Shown piece after piece: positions 1 to 7,626 of a stretch of DNA of 38,138 nt. Source of the stretch: JAAYPI01 sp036734385 (GTDB lineage Bacteria > Bacteroidota > Bacteroidia > Bacteroidales > Paludibacteraceae). Under the pieces are notes generated by a model. That model did not search any database and was not told the DNA's origin. It saw only the letters and a list, made by a program, of their open reading frames with translations. The position numbers and the translations under genes are program-made. Position 1 is the stretch's first letter, and each line of letters opens with the position of its first letter. Location: contig DAIMYQ010000013.1 in assembly GCA_036734385.1 (NCBI GenBank), positions 1 through 38,138 on the forward strand, in the 5' to 3' direction.

Positions 1-1
1 G

Positions 2-121
2 TTGTCAATAGAAAACAACAATAATTCTAAATTTACGAAATTAACCGTTTCAAAGGGATTTGGCATTATAGAAATCACTGACAAAGAATCAAATGTATGG
101 AAAAGGGAAATCAAAAAATAA
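2..121 (+). CDS. C-terminal fragment of an unidentified protein
   Basis: An open frame runs in from the left edge and ends at TAA (119-121), giving 39 residues ending in a Trp-Lys-Arg and Lys-Lys tail (pattern GFGIIEITDKESNVWKREI). The short beta-rich segment followed by a charged tail looks like a real protein C-terminus, but I do not recognise the family and too little remains to assign a function. The downstream gene has its own promoter, so this is probably the end of a separate transcription unit. It could also be a chance open frame. Confidence 0.45.
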   Translation: MSIENNNNSKFTKLTVSKGFGIIEITDKESNVWKREIKK

Positions 122-203
122 TTTATTTTCCCGTAAAGCAAATTTACCAATCCTGTTTCTCTATTTTTGAAATGAATAACCAACATATTTCCAAATAAAG
201 AGG

Positions 204-211
204 TACTTTTG
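204..211 (+). promoter_or_regulatory. -7 promoter element TACTTTTG for the deacetylase lipoprotein
   Basis: TACTTTTG matches the Bacteroidota -7 consensus TAnnTTTG and lies 28 nt before the ATG at 240. I see no TTTG box at the preferred 19-nt spacing, so the upstream half is weak. Confidence 0.6.
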
Positions 212-239
212 CATTGACTTTTCCTAAATAAATTTACAC

Positions 240-1076
240 ATGAATAAGAAAATTATCCTCATCTGCACTATATGTTGCGGATTAGCCATTTCAGGATGCA
301 ACAAGGCTAGCAAAAATGATGCAAAAGCGGAAGTTGCAAATACTCCCGTTGTAAAACAAGATACCCTTGTTGCCGCTCCAACCAAAAACACGCCTGAACA
401 AATTTTGGCAAAGCCCGAAGTTCCGATTCTTTGTTATCACCGTATTACAGAAGGTCATGAAGGCACTTATACGGTAACACCTGCGACATTTGCAGCACAC
501 ATGAAAATTTTGGCTGATAGCGGTTATCACTCCATTTCCCCTGATCAATTGTATGATTATCTCGTGTACAACAAAAATTTACCCGAAAAACCTTTCATGA
601 TAACTTTTGATGACTCGAGAGTAGAACACAGTGAAATAGCCGCTCCGACAATGGAAAAATACGGATTCAGAGGCGTTTTCTTCATCATGACTATTACGTA
701 CAACAAAAAAAATTACATGACAACAGACCAAATTGCACAATTAGCTAAAAACGGACATACTGTTGGCATGCATAGTTGGGATCATACAATGGTAACAAAA
801 TATAAAGATTCGATTGATTGGCAAAAAGAAGTCGTTGCACCAAAAGCAAAGTTAGAAACAATAATTGGCAAACCTGTTGAATATTGGGCTTACCCAAATG
901 GCGTTTACAACCACGAAGGGGCTGAAGAATTGAGCAAATATTTTAAAATTTCGTTTATACTTTCATCAAAACGCGATTCTATACAACCGTTGCAAACGGT
1001 ACACCGAATGATTACAACCGAATGTTCACCGGAAAAATTGTTAAAAACGATGAACCAAACATTTAAAATGAAGTGA
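240..1076 (+). CDS. Polysaccharide deacetylase family lipoprotein (NodB domain)
   Basis: 278-residue exported lipoprotein. A hydrophobic signal peptide ends in the lipobox ISGC, so Cys20 should be lipidated; a Lys/Ala/Thr-rich linker of about 35 residues follows. The NodB-type deacetylase domain covers residues about 60-270. ITFDD (121-125) supplies the catalytic base and metal Asp, HSWDH (178-182) the metal-binding histidines, and YPNG (218-221) is the usual downstream motif. The family removes acetyl groups from N-acetylglucosamine-containing polymers or O-acetylated glycans with a divalent metal; the substrate cannot be told from sequence. The protein probably acts in the periplasm or on the cell surface. 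It is a single-gene unit with its own promoter and a hairpin terminator downstream. Confidence 0.88.
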   Translation: MNKKIILICTICCGLAISGCNKASKNDAKAEVANTPVVKQDTLVAAPTKNTPEQILAKPEVPILCYHRITEGHEGTYTVTPATFAAHMKILADSGYHSISPDQLYDYLVYNKNLPEKPFMITFDDSRVEHSEIAAPTMEKYGFRGVFFIMTITYNKKNYMTTDQIAQLAKNGHTVGMHSWDHTMVTKYKDSIDWQKEVVAPKAKLETIIGKPVEYWAYPNGVYNHEGAEELSKYFKISFILSSKRDSIQPLQTVHRMITTECSPEKLLKTMNQTFKMK

Positions 1077-1096
1077 AAAACAATTGTGGCAAACAG

Positions 1097-1123
1097 AGCA
1101 GGATGAATAGTCCTGCTTTTTTT
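1097..1123 (+). terminator. Rho-independent terminator after the deacetylase gene
   Basis: Stem AGCAGGA / TCCTGCT (1097-1103 with 1111-1117), 7-nt loop TGAATAG, and seven T residues at 1117-1123. It lies 20 nt after the stop codon. The rest of this 245-nt intergenic stretch holds only the next promoter. Confidence 0.85.
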
Positions 1124-1264
1124 ATTTCATCTTTTCGAAAAAAAAAGAACGATGTAAGATTTGTGATAACGTCCGTATAAGTTCATTTTTTAGAAATATA
1201 AACAAATCGGCATTTTTTATTTGCTTAAAAATATGTTATTTACAATATTATCAATAAAAAAAAT

Positions 1265-1272
1265 TACTTTTG
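1265..1272 (+). promoter_or_regulatory. -7 promoter element TACTTTTG for the 342-residue lipoprotein
   Basis: TACTTTTG followed by C matches the TAnnTTTG consensus, 49 nt before the ATG at 1322. No convincing TTTG box is seen at 19-nt spacing. Confidence 0.6.
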
Positions 1273-1321
1273 CACTGCAATTTTTAACATAAAGAAATCC
1301 AAAAACAGTCAACAATTATTT

Positions 1322-2350
1322 ATGAAAAAACTTTTTATTTCCTTAGCCATCTCAATCATTTTTATCCTTAGCGGATGTTCGGGCAAGACAGAAACAAATA
1401 AGGTTGAAAAGACCGAAAAACAAGATTCTATTACCCTTCCGGAGAAAAAAGAAGTAAAACCTATCACATTAGATACATTGGCCTACAACCAAAAAATAGC
1501 CGCTTTGGCAAATGGGGACACCACAGGTAGATGGCCTGTTCAAGGTCAACCCTATCCCTTAGACGGGGCTATTTTGCCATTCAAAAGGATTGTTGCCTAT
1601 TATGGTAACCTATATTCTAAAAGAATGGGCGTTTTAGGAGAATATCCACCTGCAGAACTATGGCAAAAGTTAAATACCGAAATCAAAGCATGGGAAGCCG
1701 CTGACCCAACCACTCCGGTAATACCTGCTATTCACTATATTGCTGTAGTAGCACAAGGCAATCCGTCAAAAGATGGGAAATACCGCACTCGTATGCCCGA
1801 TTGCCAAATTGATTCGGCTTTATCAATAGCCAAAATGGGAAATGCCATCGTTTTTTTAGATGTTCAAGTAGCCTTGAGCAATGTACAAGAAGAAGTTCCT
1901 TTGTTAGAAAAATATCTCAAAATGCCTAATGTACATTTGGGTATCGACCCCGAATTTTCAATGAAAGACGGAAGTCTGCCGGGGAGAAAAATCGGCACGA
2001 TGGATGCAACAGATGTTAACTTCTGTGCGGAATATTTAGCAAAATTGGTAAAAGAAAACAATTTGCCCCCTAAAATTCTTATCGTACACCGTTTTACTCA
2101 AGGAATGATTAGAAATTACAAAAACATTGTTTTGCATCCTGAAGTTCAGATTGTGATGAATATGGACGGCTGGGGAGAACCTGTCTTGAAATATGATACG
2201 TACAGACAATATATTTACAAGGAACCGGTACAATTCACAGGTTTTAAGCTCTTTTACAAGAATGACCTAAAGAAAAAGCCAAACCGCATGCTAACGCCTA
2301 CTGAACTTATGCAATTAAAACCTCAACCAATTTATATTCAGTATCAGTAA
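1322..2350 (+). CDS. Uncharacterised secreted lipoprotein, possible TIM-barrel fold
   Basis: 342 residues. The signal peptide ends in the lipobox LSGC (Cys19); a Lys/Glu/Thr-rich linker reaches to about residue 55. The remainder (about 60-342) looks like one globular alpha/beta domain with hydrophobic strand-like segments that carry acidic or His residues at their ends: PAIHYIAVVAQG, IVFLDVQ, HLGIDPEFSM, KILIVHRFTQGM and VMNMDGWGEP. This pattern suggests a TIM-barrel-like hydrolase with Asp/Glu/His in the centre, which is inference only. From memory, similar uncharacterised secreted proteins with an H-L-x-I-D-P-E-F segment occur in Actinobacteria; I cannot name a characterised member. It is monocistronic, with its own promoter and terminator, between two other exported proteins. 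Confidence 0.7.
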   Translation: MKKLFISLAISIIFILSGCSGKTETNKVEKTEKQDSITLPEKKEVKPITLDTLAYNQKIAALANGDTTGRWPVQGQPYPLDGAILPFKRIVAYYGNLYSKRMGVLGEYPPAELWQKLNTEIKAWEAADPTTPVIPAIHYIAVVAQGNPSKDGKYRTRMPDCQIDSALSIAKMGNAIVFLDVQVALSNVQEEVPLLEKYLKMPNVHLGIDPEFSMKDGSLPGRKIGTMDATDVNFCAEYLAKLVKENNLPPKILIVHRFTQGMIRNYKNIVLHPEVQIVMNMDGWGEPVLKYDTYRQYIYKEPVQFTGFKLFYKNDLKKKPNRMLTPTELMQLKPQPIYIQYQ

Positions 2351-2356
2351 CCACAT

Positions 2357-2388
2357 ATAACCCTTCGCCATAAACAGCGAAGGGTTAT
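2357..2388 (+). terminator. Strong hairpin terminator after the 342-residue lipoprotein
   Basis: Perfect 12-bp stem (2357-2368 with 2377-2388) with core AACCCTTCGC / GCGAAGGGTT, 8-nt loop CATAAACA, then a T-rich run. Confidence 0.88.
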
Positions 2389-2428
2389 TTATTTTATAAA
2401 TTTATTTTAGCAAAAATAAAAATAGTAT

Positions 2429-2436
2429 TTTCTTTG
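2429..2436 (+). promoter_or_regulatory. Weak -7-like element TTTCTTTG for the lamin-tail protein
   Basis: TTTCTTTG differs from TAnnTTTG only at the second base and lies 60 nt before the ATG at 2497. It overlaps the TTG at 2434, which argues that this TTG is promoter rather than start codon. Confidence 0.35.
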
Positions 2437-2496
2437 CCGACGTTTTATGAGAACAAAACCCTATTTGCTCTTTTACCAAATAAACAAAACAAGGCG

Positions 2497-4809
2497 ATGC
2501 GAAAATATATTCTTCTTTTTTATTTCTTTTTATCTATTTCTATTTCAGCTCAAGTTTCCGATAATTTCTTAGACAATGACTTCTCAAATAGCCCCGAATG
2601 GAAAGGAAATACAGAAAAGTTCATTGTTAACACAGCTCAACAATTACAACTCAATGCCACAGCAGAAAACGGAACTGCCTATTTATCAACCACCTCGGAA
2701 GTAACCAAAAACGCCTCTTGGGAATGCTTTGTAAAAATCGCATTTACACCAAGTTCATCCAATCTGGCAAAAATTTATCTTATTTCCGACAAAGAAGACC
2801 TAACAGCCCCATTAAACGGTTATTATATTCTGATTGGAAATGCGACCAAAGACATTAGCCTTTACCGACAAGAAGGAGCAACCTCCACTAAAATTATTGA
2901 TGGCACAGACAATAGATTAAACAGCTCCATTAACGAAATCTTCATCAAGGCTACCCGTTCGTCAACAGGCGAATGGAAGCTATCCTCAAAATTATTAACC
3001 GAAACAGAATACTACACAGAAGGGACTGCAATTGATTCCAAATTGGACGCTTGTTATTTTTCAGGCATCGTATGCAAATATACTCCGACACGCAGTACCG
3101 AATTTTATTTTGATGATTTTCTCATTTCCGGGGACTTATATGAACCGCCTGTTTTGCCAACCTACAAAGCCGTTCGCGGCGATATTGTTTTCAATGAACT
3201 CATGGTCAAACCAACCCCAACAGTTGGACTTCCCGATGCTGAATATATCGAATTATACAATAACACGAACGAAGCCGTCAACCTCCAAAATTTCACGCTT
3301 AACGGATTTTCTAAAACCTGTACATTTCCCCTTTATGTTATTCAACCGAACGATTTCGTTGTTGTCTGTAGCAAAACAGTTTTGCCATCAATGCAACAAT
3401 TTGGCAATTGCATTGGGTTAGAAAATTTTCCTCCACTTACCAATTCAAGTGGACTTTTATCTCTCTATAATGCCGAAAACGAACTCATTTCTTGGGTAGA
3501 ATACTCGGAAAATTGGCTCACTGACCCTTTCAAGAAGAATGGGGGCTGGAGCTTGGAATGTATTGACCCGACAAATTTTATAGGCAATTCTTCCAATTGG
3601 AATTCAAGCCAAAATCCACAAGGAGGAACACCCAACGCCACAAACAGCATTCAAGCCATAAATGAGGATGTAACGGAACCTGTTATCAAGAATATTGATG
3701 TAATTGACAATCAGAATATTACATTATATTTCAACAAACCGATGAATACCACTCTGCTATCGGACATAAGCAAATATATTTTGAGCCCAATAACAAACCT
3801 CTCTCTAGCTACTTCTAACGTACCTCAAGGAAATACCGTAAGTCTCCAATTTGCTGAAAAACTGCAAGAAAACACGGTTTATACACTGCAAATACCTGAA
3901 ATAAAAGATGTTAATGGCAACAAAACCGATAAAATATATCGAATAGCAATTCCGGAAGATATCGAACCGAATGATATTATTATCAATGAAGTTTTATTCA
4001 ATCCATATAGTAACGGCGTTGATTTTGTTGAAATATACAACCGTTCCGACAAAGTTTTGAACCTAAAACAATTGATGCTTACCAATAAAAATAGTGATGG
4101 AAAATTAAATGCCTTTCCCGTAATTGCACCAAACGGATTTCTAATCTTTCCACAAGATTATGTCGTTTTGACAACCGAAAAACAAGCCGTCTGCAATTTC
4201 TACACATGTCCTGAGAACGACCATTTTTTAGAAATAAATTCATTCCCTAGCCTTCCGGACAATGAAGGAACTGTTGTACTTACCACCCTAACCGAAACCA
4301 TCATTGACGAATTTTCTTATTCGGAAAAATTTCACCATGCACTAATTAATAACCCAGAAGGCGTTTCCTTGGAACGTATCAGTTTCAATCGTCCATCCAA
4401 CGAAGCAAGCAATTGGCATTCTGGGTCTTTTAATACAAACTACGCGACTCCGGGCTACAAAAACGCACATACCACCGAAAAATCGACATCCGACGCTGAA
4501 ATCTGGTTATCTCCAAAAACATTTTCACCGGATAATGATGGACAGGAAGATATTTTGACCATTAATTACAAATTTACAGCAGCAGGTTACATAGCGAACC
4601 TAACCATCTACGATGCAAACGGAAACAAAGTAAAACAACTGTACAACAATGCCCTATTAAGCGACGAAGGTTGCACCACATGGGACGGCACAGACGAACA
4701 ATCAAAAGTTGCTCCGGTGGGTATTTATATCGCCTACTTCGAAGCATTTAAAACAGATGGGTCTATAGTGAAAGAAAAAATGGCTTTTGTGCTTTCTGCA
4801 AAAAAATAA
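2497..4809 (+). CDS. Exported lamin-tail domain protein with C-terminal FlgD-like Ig domain
   Basis: 770 residues from the ATG at 2497. This start puts a clean signal peptide first (MRKYILLFYFFLSISISAQ, cleavage near Ala-Gln); an upstream in-frame TTG at 2434 would bury it. Order of regions: about 20-210 a jelly-roll-like domain; a first lamin-tail domain from about 226 (IVFNELMVKP then EYIELYNNT); an Ig-like segment at about 394-485 (NITLYFNKPMN, bacterial Ig/SbsA type); a second lamin-tail domain from about 491 (IIINEVLFNP then DFVEIYNRS); and a FlgD-type Ig domain from about 667 (TFSPDNDGQ, WDGTD, VAPVGIYIAYFEA). Such proteins sit on or outside the outer membrane in Bacteroidota. No catalytic domain is visible, so an adhesive or structural role is inferred. 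Confidence 0.82.
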   Translation: MRKYILLFYFFLSISISAQVSDNFLDNDFSNSPEWKGNTEKFIVNTAQQLQLNATAENGTAYLSTTSEVTKNASWECFVKIAFTPSSSNLAKIYLISDKEDLTAPLNGYYILIGNATKDISLYRQEGATSTKIIDGTDNRLNSSINEIFIKATRSSTGEWKLSSKLLTETEYYTEGTAIDSKLDACYFSGIVCKYTPTRSTEFYFDDFLISGDLYEPPVLPTYKAVRGDIVFNELMVKPTPTVGLPDAEYIELYNNTNEAVNLQNFTLNGFSKTCTFPLYVIQPNDFVVVCSKTVLPSMQQFGNCIGLENFPPLTNSSGLLSLYNAENELISWVEYSENWLTDPFKKNGGWSLECIDPTNFIGNSSNWNSSQNPQGGTPNATNSIQAINEDVTEPVIKNIDVIDNQNITLYFNKPMNTTLLSDISKYILSPITNLSLATSNVPQGNTVSLQFAEKLQENTVYTLQIPEIKDVNGNKTDKIYRIAIPEDIEPNDIIINEVLFNPYSNGVDFVEIYNRSDKVLNLKQLMLTNKNSDGKLNAFPVIAPNGFLIFPQDYVVLTTEKQAVCNFYTCPENDHFLEINSFPSLPDNEGTVVLTTLTETIIDEFSYSEKFHHALINNPEGVSLERISFNRPSNEASNWHSGSFNTNYATPGYKNAHTTEKSTSDAEIWLSPKTFSPDNDGQEDILTINYKFTAAGYIANLTIYDANGNKVKQLYNNALLSDEGCTTWDGTDEQSKVAPVGIYIAYFEAFKTDGSIVKEKMAFVLSAKK

Positions 4810-4839
4810 ATTGACAATTATTCTAATAAAAAAATATCG

Positions 4840-4847
4840 TATCTTTG
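4840..4847 (+). promoter_or_regulatory. -7 promoter element TATCTTTG for gpmI
   Basis: TATCTTTG followed by C matches the consensus, 48 nt before the gpmI ATG. A TTGACA lies at 4811-4816 but is too far upstream (26 nt) for the usual spacing. Confidence 0.6.
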
Positions 4848-4895
4848 CAAAACGATTGAAAAAAGAACGAAAACAAAATAAAACATTTAATTTTT

Positions 4896-6407
4896 ATGAA
4901 AAAAGCATTGCTAATGATTCTTGACGGATGGGGAATAGGAAACCACTCTAAGTCAGATGTTATATTCAATACACCAACCCCTTACTGGGATTATCTAACA
5001 CAAACCTACCCTAACTCCCAGTTACAAGCTTCCGGCGAAAATGTAGGGTTGCCTGATGGACAAATGGGAAATTCAGAAGTTGGGCATTTAAACATTGGTG
5101 CCGGACGTATTGTATACCAAGATTTAGTAAAAATAAACTTGGCTTGCCGCGACAATTCCATTCTTGAAAATCCGGAAATAGTAAAAGCTTTCTCTTACGC
5201 AAAAAATAACAAGAAATCTGTTCATTTCATGGGATTGGTTTCCGATGGAGGTGTTCATAGCTCATTAGATCATCTACTCAAACTATGCGATATTGCCAAA
5301 GAATACAACATTGAAAATACATTCATTCACTGTTTTATGGATGGCAGAGACACCGACCCTCGCAGCGGAAAAGGATTTATCGCTGAGTTGGAAGACCACA
5401 CCAAAAAATCTACCGGTAAAATAGCCTCTATCATCGGACGGTATTACGCTATGGATCGCGATAAACGTTGGGAACGCGTAAAAGAAGCATATGACTTGTT
5501 GGTAAAAGGTATTGGTAAACCTGCCGATTGCATGGCAAGTGCTGTACAAGCATCTTATGACGAAGGCGTTACCGACGAATTTATCAAGCCTATCGTAAAT
5601 AAAAATGTAGATGGTAAAATCAAAGAAGGTGACATGGTTATTTTCTTTAACTATAGAAACGATCGTGCAAAAGAATTGACGCTCGTTTTGACTCAAAAAG
5701 ATATGCCGGAAGTTGGAATGAATACCATTCCTAACTTGCATTTTTGTTCGATGACTCCTTATGATTCCTCATTCAAAGGAATCCATATTTTATTTGATAA
5801 AGACAATGTAAACAACACATTGGGAGAATATCTTTCTTCTTTAAACAAAACTCAATTACATATTGCCGAAACTGAAAAATATGCACACGTAACATTCTTT
5901 TTCAATGGTGGTCGCGAAGCTCCATTCGACAAAGAGGAACGTATTTTAATCAATTCTCCGAAAGTGGCTACTTACGATTTAAAACCCGAAATGAGTGCCC
6001 CCGAAGTAAAAGATGCATTGGTTGCTGAAATCAACAAAAACAAATTTGATTTCATTGTAGTAAATTACGCCAACTGCGATATGGTAGGACATACAGGAGT
6101 GTACGAAGCTATCGAAAAAGCCATAATAACAATCGACTTTTGCGTAAAAGAAACCGTAGAAGCTGCCAAAGCTAACGGATACGAAGTAATCATCATTGCC
6201 GATCACGGAAATGCCGATTATGCAGTAAATGAAGATGGTTCTGCCAATACAGCTCACTCGCTCAACCCTGTTCCTTTCGTATATGTTACTGAAAACAAAA
6301 ACGCAAAAGTCAAAAACGGAATTTTAGCTGATGTAGCCCCTTCCATTTGCAAAATTATGGGAATAGAACCGCCAAAAGAAATGACAGGCAAAGTGCTAAT
6401 AGGCTAA
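4896..6407 (+). CDS. gpmI: 2,3-bisphosphoglycerate-independent phosphoglycerate mutase
   Basis: 503 residues, the normal length. The enzyme interconverts 3- and 2-phosphoglycerate in cytoplasmic glycolysis and gluconeogenesis, using manganese. The alkaline-phosphatase-type metal site is evident: LDGWG (9-13) gives the first metal Asp, MGNSEVGH (57-64) carries the phosphorylated Ser60, MDGRDTDPRSG lies near 149-159, and ADHGNADY lies near the C-terminus. The inserted phosphotransferase domain spans about residues 80-310. The gene has its own -7 element, and rpmH follows from an independent promoter. Confidence 0.97.
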   Translation: MKKALLMILDGWGIGNHSKSDVIFNTPTPYWDYLTQTYPNSQLQASGENVGLPDGQMGNSEVGHLNIGAGRIVYQDLVKINLACRDNSILENPEIVKAFSYAKNNKKSVHFMGLVSDGGVHSSLDHLLKLCDIAKEYNIENTFIHCFMDGRDTDPRSGKGFIAELEDHTKKSTGKIASIIGRYYAMDRDKRWERVKEAYDLLVKGIGKPADCMASAVQASYDEGVTDEFIKPIVNKNVDGKIKEGDMVIFFNYRNDRAKELTLVLTQKDMPEVGMNTIPNLHFCSMTPYDSSFKGIHILFDKDNVNNTLGEYLSSLNKTQLHIAETEKYAHVTFFFNGGREAPFDKEERILINSPKVATYDLKPEMSAPEVKDALVAEINKNKFDFIVVNYANCDMVGHTGVYEAIEKAIITIDFCVKETVEAAKANGYEVIIIADHGNADYAVNEDGSANTAHSLNPVPFVYVTENKNAKVKNGILADVAPSICKIMGIEPPKEMTGKVLIG

Positions 6408-6441
6408 AAAACAAAATATTTCATCGAAAACAGATAAAGAT

Positions 6442-6472
6442 TTTGGAAATTAAAAAATTATATCTACTTTTG
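6442..6472 (+). promoter_or_regulatory. Consensus promoter for rpmH (TTTG-N19-TACTTTTG)
   Basis: TTTG at 6442-6445, exactly 19 nt spacer, TACTTTTG at 6465-6472. This is the complete bipartite Bacteroidota promoter, as expected for a highly expressed ribosomal protein gene. The leader before the ATG at 6513 is about 35 nt and A-rich. Confidence 0.82.
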
Positions 6473-6512
6473 CCAACCCAATTTTACACAAAAAAAACAA
6501 AATATTTAGGCA

Positions 6513-6671
6513 ATGAAAAGGACATTTCAACCATCAAACAAGAAAAGAAAAAACAAACACGGCTTTCGTGAAAGAATGGCTAGTGCTAATGGTCGTAGAG
6601 TTTTAGCTGCTCGTAGAGCTAAAGGAAGAACGAAGCTAACTGTTTCTGACGAACCTTCTTTAAGAAAATAA
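6513..6671 (+). CDS. rpmH: 50S ribosomal protein L34
   Basis: 52 residues beginning MKRTFQPSNKKRKNKHGF and containing the family-typical block RMASANGRRVLAARRAKGR, with a C-terminal extension of about 12 residues (TKLTVSDEPSLRK). It is a basic protein of the large subunit. The consensus promoter lies immediately upstream and a 15-bp hairpin terminator downstream, so it is a monocistronic unit. In many bacteria rpmH is next to rnpA; here rnpA is about 21 kb away. Confidence 0.97.
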   Translation: MKRTFQPSNKKRKNKHGFRERMASANGRRVLAARRAKGRTKLTVSDEPSLRK

Positions 6672-6694
6672 TAAAGTAAAACATACTTACATAT

Positions 6695-6728
6695 AAAGAG
6701 AGTAAAGGTCATAACCTTTACTCTCTTT
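6695..6728 (+). terminator. Terminator after rpmH
   Basis: Perfect 15-bp stem, AAAGAGAGTAAAGGT (6695-6709) with its complement at 6714-6728, 4-nt loop CATA. The stem ends in TTT and is followed by TAG, so the U-tract lies partly within the stem. Confidence 0.85.
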
Positions 6729-6757
6729 TAGTATAACCATAAAACACAAAAAAACGT

Positions 6758-6765
6758 TACCTTTG
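6758..6765 (+). promoter_or_regulatory. -7 promoter element TACCTTTG for the PASTA-rluA unit
   Basis: TACCTTTG followed by C, 29 nt before the ATG at 6795, directly after the rpmH terminator. Confidence 0.6.
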
Positions 6766-6794
6766 CTCTCTGCAAACTTAAAGCCTTTCGCACC

Positions 6795-7625
6795 ATGAAA
6801 AACAAAAAGATGAACATCTTTGTCAAACACCTTCTCATCGCGGCAGGAGTGCTTGTTGTTCTAGTAATTGCCGTATTACTGGCATTAAACAGTTATACTC
6901 ATCATGGAGAAGAAGAAGTTGTTCCTAATGTAAAAAATATGAGTATTGAAAAAGCGGCTAATATTTTAAAAGCAAAAAATCTCACCTACGAAGTTGTCGA
7001 TTCTATTTTCAATAGAGATGCCCTTCCCGGTAATGTGGTAGAACAAGACCCTGTGGAAGGGGTCATCGTTAAAAAAAACAGGAAAATATACCTTGTTCTT
7101 AATTCAAGTTCCGTGCAAAAAATGCCTCTTCCTGAAGTAAAAGATATTTCTTTGCGACAAGCCATGTCTATGCTACAAGCTATTGAATTTAAAGTTGCCA
7201 ACATAGAATATAAGAATTCCGAATACAAAGATTTAGTACTGGGAGTAAAATACAATGGTCGTATAGTAAACCTTGGTGACAAAATACCGGTACGTTCGGC
7301 TCTTACATTAGTTGTAGGAAATGGACAAACAGGAGCACTGGCAAAAGTTCCGAATCTTATAGGATTAACCTATGCTCAGGCTCTGCAAACCACAGAAGAA
7401 AACGCGTTTTATTTGAATGAAGGCACCTTTGACAAGACCCCTTCCAACAAAAACGATGAAGCTAAATTTGTTATCTACAAACAAGAGCCAAAACCAAACT
7501 CTTCCCTAACCACCGGAGAATATATACAAGTTTGGCTTTCAAAGACACCAGATTTATATCCATCTCAAGTACCCGACTCATCAAGTCAAGGGGAAAAATC
7601 GATGGAAGAAACCATATCATTTTAA
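6795..7625 (+). CDS. PASTA domain membrane-anchored protein
   Basis: 276 residues. A short basic N-terminus (MKNKKMNIFVKH) is followed by one membrane helix (about 13-31), then three PASTA domains at about 40-108 (VVPNVKNMSIEKAANIL), 109-177 (LPEVKDISLRQAMSML) and 180-253 (KVPNLIGLTYAQALQT). A Ser/Pro-rich tail of about 20 residues ends the protein. PASTA domains bind peptidoglycan fragments in penicillin-binding proteins and Ser/Thr kinases; here there is no kinase or transpeptidase part, so it is a stand-alone periplasmic PASTA protein of unknown role. The stop codon is 1 nt before the next ATG, so translation is probably coupled with the pseudouridine synthase. Confidence 0.88.
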   Translation: MKNKKMNIFVKHLLIAAGVLVVLVIAVLLALNSYTHHGEEEVVPNVKNMSIEKAANILKAKNLTYEVVDSIFNRDALPGNVVEQDPVEGVIVKKNRKIYLVLNSSSVQKMPLPEVKDISLRQAMSMLQAIEFKVANIEYKNSEYKDLVLGVKYNGRIVNLGDKIPVRSALTLVVGNGQTGALAKVPNLIGLTYAQALQTTEENAFYLNEGTFDKTPSNKNDEAKFVIYKQEPKPNSSLTTGEYIQVWLSKTPDLYPSQVPDSSSQGEKSMEETISF

Positions 7626-7626
7626 G

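Noticed and set aside
2434..2496. Upstream TTG start for the lamin-tail protein
   Set aside because: It would put 21 polar residues before the signal peptide, and the TTG is part of the -7-like element TTTCTTTG.
5283..5741. 152-codon minus-strand open frame inside gpmI
   Set aside because: Antisense shadow within the conserved phosphoglycerate mutase; no promoter or family pattern.
6410..6510. Recurring ACAAAATATT motif (also near 16275, 16354 and 24976) as a possible regulatory repeat
   Set aside because: Positions are inconsistent (after stops, within coding sequence, in leaders) and the base composition makes several chance copies likely.
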